In this document: in pieces, positions 8,573 through 17,393 of the stretch
Numbering within the stretch: the first letter of the stretch is position 1
How the letters are laid out: each line of letters starts with the position of its first letter
From: CADEED01 sp035701825
Lineage (GTDB): Bacteria > Pseudomonadota > Gammaproteobacteria > Steroidobacterales > Steroidobacteraceae
Assembly: GCA_035701825.1 (NCBI GenBank)
Contig: DASSRK010000005.1
Coordinates: 1-63,458, forward strand
Reading direction: 5' to 3'
Length of the DNA: 63,458 nucleotides
The notes under the pieces: generated by a model
The model's database searches: none
The model's input: the letters and a program-made list of their open reading frames with translations, nothing else
Told to the model about the DNA's origin: nothing
Position numbers and translations under genes: made by a program

Positions 8573-10057
8573 TTGACCACGGAAATCCTCATCAACGTCG
8601 CGCCCCGCGAGACGCGCGCCGCGCTCATCGAGAACGGCGTGCTGGCGGAGCTGTTCATCGAGCGGCACAGCCGCCGCGGCATCGTCAGCAATCTCTACAA
8701 GGGGCGCGTGCAGCGCGTGCTGCCCGGCATGCAGGCGGCCTTCATCGACGTCGGGCTGGAGCGCACCGCCTTCCTGCACGCCGCGGACATCGCCGCGCCG
8801 AGCCCGGACAGCACCATGGTCGGCATCGGGCTCAAGGACGGCGCCCAGGCCGAAGACATCCGCACCCTGGTCAAGGAAGGCGACGACATCCTGGTGCAGG
8901 TGGTCAAGGACCCCATGGGCACCAAGGGCGCGCGCCTGACTACTTTCGTCACGCTGCCGTCGCGGCTCATGGTCTACATGCCGCGCGGCGACGGCATCGG
9001 CGTGTCCTCGCGCATCGAGGACGAAGCCGAGCGCACGCGGCTCAAGCAGCTGGTGAGCGAGGCGATGCCGCCGAACATCGTCGGCGGCTACATCGTGCGC
9101 ACCGCCGCGCAGGGCGCGACCAGCGAGGCCATCCGCGAGGACATCCAGTACCTGTCACGGCTGTGGCAGCACGTGAAGGATCGCGGACTGCGTGCGCAGG
9201 CCGGGCAGCTGGTCTACGAAGACCTGCCGCTGCCGACGCGCATCCTGCGCGACGAGCTTGCGCGCGGCGTGGACCGGGTGTTCATCGACAGCGCCGCATT
9301 CCATGCCCAGATGCTGGAGTTCGCGCGCAGCTTCATGCCGGGCAGCACCACCCGCCTCGAGCTGTATTCGGGCCAGCGGCCGATCTTCGACCTGCATGGC
9401 GTCGAGGAGGAAATCGGCAAGGCGCTGGAGCGCAACGTCAGCCTGAAGTCGGGCGGGCACCTGGTCATCGACCAGACCGAGTCGATGACCACCATCGACG
9501 TCAATACGGGCGGCTTCGTCGGCCACCGCAACCTCGAGGACACGATCTTCAGGACCAACCTCGAGGCGGCCGTGGCCATCGCGCGCCAGCTGCGCCTGCG
9601 CAACCTCGGCGGCATCATCATCATCGACTTCATCGACATGACCGACCCGGCGCACCGCACCCAGGTCATGGAAGCCCTGCAGCGGGCGCTGGCCGGCGAC
9701 CACGCGCAGACCCACATCGCCAGCGTGTCCTCGCTCGGCCTCGTCGAGATGACCCGCAAGCGCACGCGCGACAGCCTGGAACATTTGCTTTGTGCGCCAT
9801 GTCCCAGTTGTGAAGGTCGGGGCTTCGTGCGCACGCCCGAAACGGTATGCCACGAGATATTCCGTGAAATTGTGCGGCAAAGCAGGCAGTTCCAGTCCCG
9901 TGAACTGTTAATACTTGCCCACCAGAGCGTGATCGACCGCCTGCTTGACGATGAATCGGCCGTCTTGGCCGAGCTCGAGCACCAGGTGGGTCGGCCGATC
10001 CGGTTGCAGGTGGAGGCGCTGTACGGCTTCGACCAATACGACGTGGTGCTGGCCTAG
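8573..10057 (+). CDS. rng: ribonuclease G
   Basis: 494 residues, RNase E/G family endonuclease for 16S rRNA 5' maturation and mRNA decay. An N-terminal S1-like domain (residues about 35-125, NLYKGRVQRVLPGMQAAF) precedes the DNase-I-like catalytic region with metal-binding Asp309 (TTIDVNTGGF) and Asp352 (IIIDFIDM). The zinc-link motif CPSCEGRG lies at residues 410-417. There is no C-terminal degradosome scaffold, so this is RNase G rather than RNase E. The TTG start is adjacent to the maf stop. Confidence 0.96.
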   Translation: MTTEILINVAPRETRAALIENGVLAELFIERHSRRGIVSNLYKGRVQRVLPGMQAAFIDVGLERTAFLHAADIAAPSPDSTMVGIGLKDGAQAEDIRTLVKEGDDILVQVVKDPMGTKGARLTTFVTLPSRLMVYMPRGDGIGVSSRIEDEAERTRLKQLVSEAMPPNIVGGYIVRTAAQGATSEAIREDIQYLSRLWQHVKDRGLRAQAGQLVYEDLPLPTRILRDELARGVDRVFIDSAAFHAQMLEFARSFMPGSTTRLELYSGQRPIFDLHGVEEEIGKALERNVSLKSGGHLVIDQTESMTTIDVNTGGFVGHRNLEDTIFRTNLEAAVAIARQLRLRNLGGIIIIDFIDMTDPAHRTQVMEALQRALAGDHAQTHIASVSSLGLVEMTRKRTRDSLEHLLCAPCPSCEGRGFVRTPETVCHEIFREIVRQSRQFQSRELLILAHQSVIDRLLDDESAVLAELEHQVGRPIRLQVEALYGFDQYDVVLA

Positions 10058-10072
10058 AGATACGAACAGGAA

Positions 10073-13000
10073 ATGACCGAGACAACCCTTGAACATCCAC
10101 AAGGGGGAGGGCCCCATCCTGAGACAGGATGGAACGTTTCACGCCACGTGAAGCGTGCGGCCGCGGTCATGTTCTGTTCGGCCCTGGTGGTCATGCTGGG
10201 GCTGGTGTTCACGCGGGTCATCGCGGCGCGCGTCCCGCAGCAGCGCGCCACGCTCGAGAAACTCATCGCCGACCGCACCGGCCTCAGCGTGCGTTTCGAC
10301 AACGTGCGTTTCGCCTGGAATCTGGACGGCGCCAGCGCCGTGTTCACGCGCGTCGAGCTCACCGATCCGGCCGCCGGCCGCGTGCGCGTGGTGGCGCCGG
10401 AGCTGCGCGTCGAGCTCGACACCTGGGACTTCCTCCGCCACCAGCAATTCTCCTTCGGCCACGTGACGCTTTCGTCGCCCGACATCGACATCATCGGCGA
10501 CGCCGATGGCACCGTGATCGGCACGCTCGCCGCCAACGGCGCGCGCGTCGCGCGCGGCAAGCCCGCGATCGAAGACGAGGCGACCCTGCTGCGCCGCCAG
10601 CTCGCCTGGGCCGAGCTCATGCCGCCGGGACGCATCGAGGTCGAGGGCGCGCGCGTGCACCTCGTGCGGCGCGGCGAGCGCGTGGCGCGCCACAGCTTCA
10701 CGCTCAGCCAGGCGGTAGTTAGCCGCGGGCCGGGCACGTTCAACGCCTGGGGCACCATGCTGCTGGCGCAGGACGTGGGCCAGTCGCTGTTCGTGTCCGC
10801 CAAGCTCGACGGGCTGCGCGCCGGCGAGCGCGTCTCGGGCGAGATGCGCTTCATCGCGCGGCGCGTGTTCCTCGACCGGCTGCCGGTCGCGGGCCTCAAC
10901 GGCCGCGGGACGCTCGACGCCACCGTGCGACTGCGCGACGGGCGCGTCGAGACGGCGCACTGGCAGGGCACGGCGCGCGAAGTGCAGGTCGCCGCCCCGT
11001 TCCCTGACGGCGCGCGCTTCGATCACATCACCGCGAACGGCAAGCTGGCGCGCGTGGCCGGCGACCTGCGGCTCGAGTTCTCGGACCTGCAGTTCACACG
11101 CGGCGCCGAGTTGCAACGCGCGCATGGCGTCGAGGCGCGGCTGCGGCTGGCGTCCAATGCGGTGCGGGTCGAGCAGTTCTCGGCGCATGCCGACAAGGTG
11201 CCGTTCCTGGCGGCGCAATTCTTCGCCGGTCTGATCCAGGCGCGGGACCCCGCGGCAGCGGCGCACGCCGGCGCGTGGACACCGCTGGCGGGCGAATTCA
11301 CGCAAGTCCGGTTCGAAAGCGGAGCGCACGGCGAATGGAGCCTGGATGCCCGGCTGGGCGCGGGCGAGGCGCGGCGCAACGCCGACCAGGCCCGCCTGGC
11401 GGGCCTCGCGGGCGAAGTGCATCGCGACGCGCGCGGCTACTCGTTGCGCTTCGACCCTGGCAGTCCGGTGAGACTGGTTCTTTCGCCCGAAACGCCTGCA
11501 CGCACGCTGGCCCTGTCGGGTTCCTTGCTGGTCGACCCCGCCGCCGGCCCGGCCGCCTGGTCGTTCGGCGATTTCGGCCTGGCCAGCGGCGCGGGCGTCG
11601 TCAGGATCGCCGGGCGCTGGCAGCCCGGGCCGACGCGCGCGGAGCCGTTGAAGCTGGAACTCGCGCAGCTCGATCACGCGCTGCTGCAGGACGCGCGCCA
11701 GTTGCTGGCGTCGTCCGGTGAAGTCCCCGGATGGGCGCGCGACATCGAGCACGCCAGCATCGTCACGGGGCACATCGAACTACTGCCACAGCCGGACGGC
11801 ACCATCAACTGGCGTCGCTCGAGCGGCACGCTGCGGTTCGAGCAGCTCGCGACCCGCGGTGAGCGCAGCGCGCAGCTTGCGGCCGGGCGCGGCAGCCTGG
11901 ATTTCGCGCGCGGCGGACTGCGCCTGGCGCTCGACGGTGGCAGCGTGCAGGACCTGGCCATCCGCGACGCGCGCGTCGACTGGCCGCGCGGCGGCGCGCC
12001 GCGCCTGCAGGCCACGCTCGAAGGAGGTCTCGACTCGGCGCTGTTGCGCGAAACGCTGAATGGCAACGGACTCGGGCGCCTGCGTGGCGCCGTGGAACTG
12101 GTCGCCGAGGCGCGCGGCGAGCGCGCGCTGCGCGACCCGCAACTGTGGCGCGTCACTGCCCACCTGCGCGACGCCAGCGTGCCGCTGGCGGCGGGCTTGC
12201 CGCCGGTGGAGAAGCTCGCCGGCACGCTGCGCTACTCGGGCCGCCAGCTGCGCGGCGTCGATCTCGACGGGCAGTGGTTCGGCGGTCCGGTCGCGATCGA
12301 GTCGCGGCGCAACGCGCGCAATGTGCCCAGCCTGGCGATGAACGGCGTCGCCGATGCCGCGCCGTTGCTGGAGCTCACGGGCGGTGCCGAGGCGGCGCAG
12401 CGCGTCACGGGCAAGTTCGCCTGGAATGGCTCGGCCGACTACCAGCCCGCCGACCGGAGCTGGTTGTTGAGCGTCGCCAGCAACCTGTCGGGCATCGAGA
12501 GCCGGCTGCCGGAACCCTTCGACAAGCCGCGCGCGCGCAGCCTGCCGGTGTCGGCGCAGATCAACCTCGCGCCCGAGGGTATCCGCAGCTTCGTCGTCGA
12601 CGGCGGCCGGGCGCTGGATGTCCGCGGCGAGGTCCGCGACGGTGCGACCACCGCGCGTTTCGAAGTGCAGGGAGTCAGTGGCGAGCTGCGCCGCGACGGG
12701 CGCCATGCGAACCCCACGCTGCGGATCGACGAGCTCGATATCCGCCGCGCGCCGCTGCTGCTGGCGGCCTCGGGCGCGCTGTTGCCGGTCGATGGCGAAC
12801 TCGTCGTGGACGTCGGCACGCTGCGCTCGGGAAATGCCAGCGCCGGGGTGTTGCGTGCCTCGGTGGCCCGCGATGCGTCTGGCATGAGTTTCTGGTTCGA
12901 CACGCCCGCGACCACCGTGCACCAGCTCAGCGCGCATGGCCGCTGCGAACTCGAGACGCGCTGCCGCGCCGAATTCAGCGCGGACACCGACAATCTCGCG

Positions 13001-13456
13001 GCGCTGTTGCGCGGCGTACGCCTGCCGGAAGAATGGCCGACCGCCTCGCTGCACGCGGCCGGTGCGCTCGACTGGCCCGTGGATCCGGGCGACTCCTTCG
13101 CCGGCACGCTGGCCGGCAGTTTCACGCTCGCGATGCAGGGCGAAGCAGCCGAACACCAGCTATCCGCCCACGCCACCGTGGCCCATGGCGAGATCCAGCT
13201 CACCGAGGTGCAGGGCACGGGTCCCGCGGCCGACCAGATGTTCCGTGGAGAGGGCCGCATCGGCCTCCTGGCCAATGATTACGACGTCACCGTGGACTAC
13301 GAGCCGATCGCGCTCGCCGCGACCGGCGTGCCATCCACCACACGGGCGAAGCTGGCGCGTGCCTGGAACGCGATGCGCGGCTCGGCAGCCCGTCGCGGCT
13401 GGGCCGAAGCCGCACCGACCGCCCGTCGCGTGCAATGGCACGGGACTTGGGACTGA
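10073..13456 (+). CDS. yhdP: YhdP-family AsmA-like envelope protein
   Basis: 1127 residues. One N-terminal transmembrane segment (residues about 29-47, AAAVMFCSALVVMLGLVF) anchors a long beta-rich periplasmic part of the DUF3971/AsmA type. YhdP-family proteins bridge inner and outer membrane and move phospholipids. The first periplasmic stretch (LSVRFDNVRFAWNLDGASAV) is the typical AsmA-like start. GGAA precedes ATG. The conserved neighbourhood rng-yhdP-nit-tldD supports the name. An inverted repeat starts 15 nt after the stop. Confidence 0.9.
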   Translation: MTETTLEHPQGGGPHPETGWNVSRHVKRAAAVMFCSALVVMLGLVFTRVIAARVPQQRATLEKLIADRTGLSVRFDNVRFAWNLDGASAVFTRVELTDPAAGRVRVVAPELRVELDTWDFLRHQQFSFGHVTLSSPDIDIIGDADGTVIGTLAANGARVARGKPAIEDEATLLRRQLAWAELMPPGRIEVEGARVHLVRRGERVARHSFTLSQAVVSRGPGTFNAWGTMLLAQDVGQSLFVSAKLDGLRAGERVSGEMRFIARRVFLDRLPVAGLNGRGTLDATVRLRDGRVETAHWQGTAREVQVAAPFPDGARFDHITANGKLARVAGDLRLEFSDLQFTRGAELQRAHGVEARLRLASNAVRVEQFSAHADKVPFLAAQFFAGLIQARDPAAAAHAGAWTPLAGEFTQVRFESGAHGEWSLDARLGAGEARRNADQARLAGLAGEVHRDARGYSLRFDPGSPVRLVLSPETPARTLALSGSLLVDPAAGPAAWSFGDFGLASGAGVVRIAGRWQPGPTRAEPLKLELAQLDHALLQDARQLLASSGEVPGWARDIEHASIVTGHIELLPQPDGTINWRRSSGTLRFEQLATRGERSAQLAAGRGSLDFARGGLRLALDGGSVQDLAIRDARVDWPRGGAPRLQATLEGGLDSALLRETLNGNGLGRLRGAVELVAEARGERALRDPQLWRVTAHLRDASVPLAAGLPPVEKLAGTLRYSGRQLRGVDLDGQWFGGPVAIESRRNARNVPSLAMNGVADAAPLLELTGGAEAAQRVTGKFAWNGSADYQPADRSWLLSVASNLSGIESRLPEPFDKPRARSLPVSAQINLAPEGIRSFVVDGGRALDVRGEVRDGATTARFEVQGVSGELRRDGRHANPTLRIDELDIRRAPLLLAASGALLPVDGELVVDVGTLRSGNASAGVLRASVARDASGMSFWFDTPATTVHQLSAHGRCELETRCRAEFSADTDNLAALLRGVRLPEEWPTASLHAAGALDWPVDPGDSFAGTLAGSFTLAMQGEAAEHQLSAHATVAHGEIQLTEVQGTGPAADQMFRGEGRIGLLANDYDVTVDYEPIALAATGVPSTTRAKLARAWNAMRGSAARRGWAEAAPTARRVQWHGTWD

Positions 13457-13470
13457 GAAGTACCTAAGAC

Positions 13471-13558
13471 GGTGCCGGAGCATGCATTCCGGCAAAACTC
13501 CGAATACTACTTTTCCTCCCGGTCGCGGCGGTTTTGCCGGAATGCATGCTCCGGCACC
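13471..13558. repeat. REP/BIME-like inverted repeat, two 28-nt arms
   Basis: The arms at 13471-13498 and 13531-13558 are exact reverse complements over 28 nt and enclose a 32-nt centre. Each arm is itself an imperfect palindrome: TGCCGGA, eight bases, TCCGGCA. This head-to-head pair of small stem-loops is the architecture of REP elements arranged as a BIME. It lies between yhdP and nit and could end the yhdP transcript or protect its 3' end. I saw no second copy in this window. Confidence 0.8.
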
Positions 13559-13571
13559 ATCTTGCGCCCCC

Positions 13572-13577
13572 TACAAT
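13572..13577 (+). promoter_or_regulatory. TACAAT -10 element, leaderless promoter of nit
   Basis: TACAAT matches TATAAT at 5 of 6 and ends 7 nt before ATG 13585. A transcript starting 6-7 nt after it would begin at the start codon. No Shine-Dalgarno is present in the spacer, and no good -35 is visible. Confidence 0.5.
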
Positions 13578-13584
13578 ACGGCCC

Positions 13585-14400
13585 ATGCGCGCTGCCGCCA
13601 TCCAGATGACCTCCGGCCACGAGATCGACGCCAATCTCGAAGCTGCCGGCCGTTTCCTTGCCGATGCGGCGCGCCTCGGTGCCTCGCTCGCCGCCTTGCC
13701 GGAAAACTTCGCCTTCATGGGCAAGGATTCCGGCGACAAGCGTGTCATCGCCGAGCCCGATGGGGCGGGACGCATCCAGAATTTCCTTGCGGACACCGCG
13801 CGCCGCCTCAAGATCTGGATCGTCGGCGGCACGGTGCCGCTGCGCCAGGATCGGGATGGACGCGTGAGTGCTTCCTGCCTGGTGTTCGATTCGCAGGGCC
13901 AGCGGGTTGCGCGCTACGACAAGATGCACCTCTTTGACGTTGACGTGCCGGGCAGCGCCGAAACGCACCGCGAGTCGGCGCACACCGTGGCGGGCCACGA
14001 TGCGCGCGTCATCGACACGCCGATCGGCAAGCTGGGACTGGCGGTGTGCTACGACATGCGCTTCCCCGAGCTGTTCCGCGTGATGTCGCGGCAGGGCGCG
14101 GAGGTGTTCGTGGTGCCGTCGGCCTTCACGGTGCCGACGGGCCGCGCGCACTGGGAATCCCTGCTGCGCGCGCGGGCCATCGAGAATCTCGCCGGCCTGA
14201 TCGCGCCGGCGCAATGGGGCGTGCATCCCAGCGGTCGCGAGACCTTCGGTGATTCGATGATCATCGATCACTGGGGCAAGGTGCTGGCGCGCATGCCGGG
14301 GGGAACCGGCTGCGTGGTGGCGGATTTCGATCCCGCGGCGCGCGTGGATGCACGCACGCGGTTCCCGGCGCTCGAGCACCGGGTCATCTACAACACGTGA
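13585..14400 (+). CDS. nitrilase-superfamily amidase (Nit1/deaminated glutathione amidase type)
   Basis: 271 residues. Catalytic triad Glu40 (LPENF), Lys113 (YDKMHLFD) and Cys155 (CYDMRFPE) of carbon-nitrogen hydrolases. The closest group by these motifs is Nit1, which hydrolyses deaminated glutathione; proteobacterial copies commonly lie next to yhdP and tldD, as here. The frame is open from 13534, inside the inverted repeat, but homology begins at MRAAAIQMTSG. ATG 13585 follows TACAAT with no Shine-Dalgarno. The stop overlaps the tldD start as GTGA. Confidence 0.9.
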   Translation: MRAAAIQMTSGHEIDANLEAAGRFLADAARLGASLAALPENFAFMGKDSGDKRVIAEPDGAGRIQNFLADTARRLKIWIVGGTVPLRQDRDGRVSASCLVFDSQGQRVARYDKMHLFDVDVPGSAETHRESAHTVAGHDARVIDTPIGKLGLAVCYDMRFPELFRVMSRQGAEVFVVPSAFTVPTGRAHWESLLRARAIENLAGLIAPAQWGVHPSGRETFGDSMIIDHWGKVLARMPGGTGCVVADFDPAARVDARTRFPALEHRVIYNT

Positions 14401-15869
14401 CGGGACAGACATTGAACGCAGTCGTCAAGCAAGCCGAACCCCTCGCCATCGCGCGCGACCTCATCCTGCGGCCCTCGGGCCTCGATGACTCGCGGCTCGA
14501 CCTCGCCCTCTCGCAGGTGATGTCGAGCTCGGTGGACGCCGCCGACCTGTACTTCCAGCTGTCGCGCGAGGAGAGCTGGGCGCTCGAGGACGGCATCGTC
14601 AAGGAAGGCAGCGCCAGCATCGAGCAGGGCGTGGGCGTGCGCGCCCTGGCCGGCGAGAAGACCGGCTTCGCCTACTCGGACGAGATCGTGCTGCCGGCGC
14701 TCGAGGAGGCGTCGCGCGCCGCGCGCGCCATCGCCGCGCGCGGGCAGGACCGCTCGCTGAAGAGCATCCTGCCGGCCAGCGGCCACAGCCTCTATCTACC
14801 CATAGACCCCGTGTCGAGCTTCAGCTCGAGCGAGAAGGTCGAATGGCTGGAACGCGTCGATCGCGAGACGCGCAAGATGGACCCGCGCGTGGTGCAGGTC
14901 ATGGCGAGCGTGGTCGCGGTGCACGAAGTGGTGCTGGTGGCGAACAGCGACGGCCACCTGGCCGCCGACGTGCGCCCGCTGGTGCGCTTCAACGTATCGG
15001 TCATCGTCGAGCAGAACGGCCGCCGCGAGCAGGGTTACGCCGGGGCCGGCGGGCGCATCACGCTGCCCGAGCTGGTGCAGGGCGACAAGCCCCTGGCGCT
15101 GGCGCGCGAAGCCGTGCGCCAGGCGCTGGTCAACCTCGAAGCCATCCCCGCGCCCGCGGGCCCGATGACCGTGGTGCTCGGGCCGGGCTGGCCCGGAATC
15201 CTGCTGCACGAGGCCATCGGTCACGGCCTCGAGGGCGACTTCAACCGCAAGGGCACCTCGGCCTTCGCCAATCGCATCGGCGAGCGCGTCGCCTCGGAGC
15301 TGTGCACCATCGTGGATGACGGCACGCTGAGCCGGCGCCGCGGCTCGCTCAACATCGACGACGAGGGCACGCCCACGCAGTGCACCACGCTCATCGAGAA
15401 CGGCGTGCTCAAGGGCTACCTGCAGGACAAGATGAACGCGCGGCTCATGGGCGTCGCCCCCACGGGCAACGGGCGGCGCGAATCCTTCGCGCACATCACG
15501 CTGCCGCGCATGACCAACACCTACATGCGGCCCGGCAAGACCCCGCCGGGCGAAATCCTCGCGTCGGTGGAGAAGGGCATCTACGCCGTGAACTTCGGCG
15601 GCGGCCAGGTGGACATCACCTCGGGCAAGTTCGTGTTCTCGGCCAGCGAGGCCTACCTGATCGAGAACGGGAAGCTAGGCGCGCCGATCAAGGGCGCGAC
15701 GCTGATCGGCAACGGCCCGGACGTGCTGACGCGCGTCAGCATGGTGGGCGACGACCTCAAGCTCGACGACGGCGTCGGCACCTGCGGCAAGGAAGGGCAG
15801 AGCGTGCCGGTGGGCGTGGGACAGCCCACGGTGCGCATCGAGAACCTGACCGTGGGCGGCACGGGTTGA
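14397..15869 (+). CDS. tldD: metalloprotease TldD
   Basis: 490 residues, peptidase family U62. With PmbA (TldE) it forms a heterodimer that trims unfolded peptides and modified-peptide precursors. The zinc site HEAIGH is at residues 271-276, and this is the catalytic subunit. The GTG start overlaps the nit stop; TTG at 14412 is an alternative. The partner pmbA lies 6 kb downstream in a separate unit. Confidence 0.95.
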   Translation: MTGQTLNAVVKQAEPLAIARDLILRPSGLDDSRLDLALSQVMSSSVDAADLYFQLSREESWALEDGIVKEGSASIEQGVGVRALAGEKTGFAYSDEIVLPALEEASRAARAIAARGQDRSLKSILPASGHSLYLPIDPVSSFSSSEKVEWLERVDRETRKMDPRVVQVMASVVAVHEVVLVANSDGHLAADVRPLVRFNVSVIVEQNGRREQGYAGAGGRITLPELVQGDKPLALAREAVRQALVNLEAIPAPAGPMTVVLGPGWPGILLHEAIGHGLEGDFNRKGTSAFANRIGERVASELCTIVDDGTLSRRRGSLNIDDEGTPTQCTTLIENGVLKGYLQDKMNARLMGVAPTGNGRRESFAHITLPRMTNTYMRPGKTPPGEILASVEKGIYAVNFGGGQVDITSGKFVFSASEAYLIENGKLGAPIKGATLIGNGPDVLTRVSMVGDDLKLDDGVGTCGKEGQSVPVGVGQPTVRIENLTVGGTG

Positions 15870-15913
15870 ACGACTGAGCGGGCCACGCCGGGGATCGTGC
15901 CGATCGTGCCGCG

Positions 15914-16753
15914 TCATGCGGCGCGCGCCGAAATCATCCAGCAGGCCGAGGTGAACCGCACCTCGCCGTCCCGCACGTAGGGATCGAATGCCGCGCGCAC
16001 CGCGCGGATGATCCGCTTCCGGGTCGCCGCGGGCTCATCGCGCAGCACCTGGCCCAGTGGACCGAGCCGCGTGAAGAAGCGCTCCAGGTCCCCCGCCGGG
16101 AAGCTGCAGGGGATGTCCACCGCGGCGAACTCGGTTCGTGTCCATCCGGCGGCCTCCAGGATGCCGCGCACGCGCGCCTCGTCGGCGAACGCGAACTGCC
16201 CCGGCGCATCCGGTTTGCGCTGCGGCAGGTTGCCCAGCAATGGCGCCGCTGCACGCTCGGCGGTGGTCATGAACGCGTTCTCGCCGATGGCGCGGAACAC
16301 CACGAGGCGCAACCGTGCGTTCCCGCTCGCGGCGCGACGCAGGTTGGTGAAGGCGGCCACCGGATCGTCGAAGAACATCACGCCGAAACGCGAGATGGCG
16401 AAATCGAAACTCGCCGGGGCGAAGGCGTGGGTCTGCGCATCGGCGTGGATGAACCGCGCGCTGCTGCCCGCGCGCTGCGCGCGCGCCCGCGCCAGTTCGA
16501 TGAGCGGCGCGGAGATGTCGACGCCCGTGGCCTGGCCGCGTGCGCCCAGCGCCCGCGCCACCGCCAGTGTGGTCGCGCCCGAGCCGCAGCCGATGTCGAG
16601 CACCTGGCGCGCGCCGTGCGCGACGGCTGCATCGGCCAGCATTGTTTCGATGGACTCGTAGGTGCGGTCGAGCAGCGGCTGCTCCTCGACCCAGGCCTGG
16701 CCTGAAGGACCATTCCACGCCGCGGCCATGGTCTCGTTGGGTGATTCGTGCAT
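15914..16753 (-). CDS. class I SAM-dependent methyltransferase
   Basis: 279 residues. SAM-binding motif I VLDIGCGSG is at residues 51-59, motif II acidic at GVDISAPLIELAR, and a later segment reads FDFAISRFGVMFFDDP, typical of UbiE/Methyltransf_25 small-molecule enzymes. ATG 16753 is preceded by GGAGGTCGAC, a strong Shine-Dalgarno, so I prefer it over the TTG at 16786. It converges on tldD. Substrate unknown. Confidence 0.85.
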   Translation of the reverse strand: MHESPNETMAAAWNGPSGQAWVEEQPLLDRTYESIETMLADAAVAHGARQVLDIGCGSGATTLAVARALGARGQATGVDISAPLIELARARAQRAGSSARFIHADAQTHAFAPASFDFAISRFGVMFFDDPVAAFTNLRRAASGNARLRLVVFRAIGENAFMTTAERAAAPLLGNLPQRKPDAPGQFAFADEARVRGILEAAGWTRTEFAAVDIPCSFPAGDLERFFTRLGPLGQVLRDEPAATRKRIIRAVRAAFDPYVRDGEVRFTSACWMISARAA

Positions 16754-17016
16754 GTCGACCTCCATGCCCGCACTGTGCCAATTCAAGTCGGCTTGAGGTC
16801 AAGGGGTTGGCGGAGCGCGCGCCGCGAAGTATCTGCGCGATTCGGCCCCGAATCGGCGTTTCGCACCGCGTCGTGCACGCGCACTATCACAGAGCGCGGA
16901 CGACAGGGATGTCGGCAAAGTGCGTCAGAATTTTGTAGCGAAGGGATTCGCGCCGCGCCTACACGTTTATCAGACTCGACAATAATCCAGTGCGCGAATT
17001 GCGACATTGGAAACAG

Positions 17017-17032
17017 TGTGACTCGTGGCACA
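17017..17032 (+). promoter_or_regulatory. CRP/Vfr-like half-symmetric site
   Basis: TGTGACTCGTGGCACA matches TGTGA-N6-TCACA at 9 of 10 conserved positions. It sits 92 nt before a small ORF in the 370-nt stretch between two methyltransferase genes, which is otherwise without recognised genes. A Crp-like regulator is encoded in this window, so a real site is plausible, but one match of this quality can occur by chance. Confidence 0.35.
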
Positions 17033-17123
17033 CCATGCGTCCGCGATGGTTAAGCAAACTGCATACGCGCTCCTGCCCGACTCGGGTGAGGACGCGGTCA
17101 AAACAGAACGGAGCTTTCCGAAA

Positions 17124-17294
17124 ATGCGCAACGACACGGCCGCCAGCGGTGAATTCAAGATCAACATTCCGCCCGACGTGCTGGCGGAGGCGCGCCGCCA
17201 GGGCGCGAACCCTCGCTCCTCGATGCAGGTCGATGGATTCCGTCCCGGCATTTTCGGGCGACTGATCAACCTGGTGACCGGCCGTCGCCGCTGA
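17124..17294 (+). CDS. small hypothetical protein
   Basis: 56 codons from ATG 17124, with GGAG 10 nt upstream. Third codon positions are almost all G or C, as in the neighbouring genes, which supports coding. The product is hydrophilic with a basic end (FGRLINLVTGRRR) and an internal stretch resembling an amphipathic helix (PPDVLAEARRQG). No family recognised. A GTG at 17025 would add 33 residues of less gene-like composition. Confidence 0.45.
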   Translation: MRNDTAASGEFKINIPPDVLAEARRQGANPRSSMQVDGFRPGIFGRLINLVTGRRR

Positions 17295-17393
17295 GCATTC
17301 GAGCCGCCGAACCGTTTGATGCCGTGTCGATGATCGGGCGATCCGGACGACGATCCGGACGCCGCAGGGCCGAGGGGCCAATGGGGATGAAAC

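Noticed and set aside
10139..11773. 544-codon open frame antisense to yhdP
   Set aside because: Low-complexity Arg/Ala/Gln translation; yhdP on the + strand is well supported.
13534..13584. Upstream start of the nit gene
   Set aside because: Lies within the inverted repeat; the nitrilase fold begins at ATG 13585, which has its own -10.
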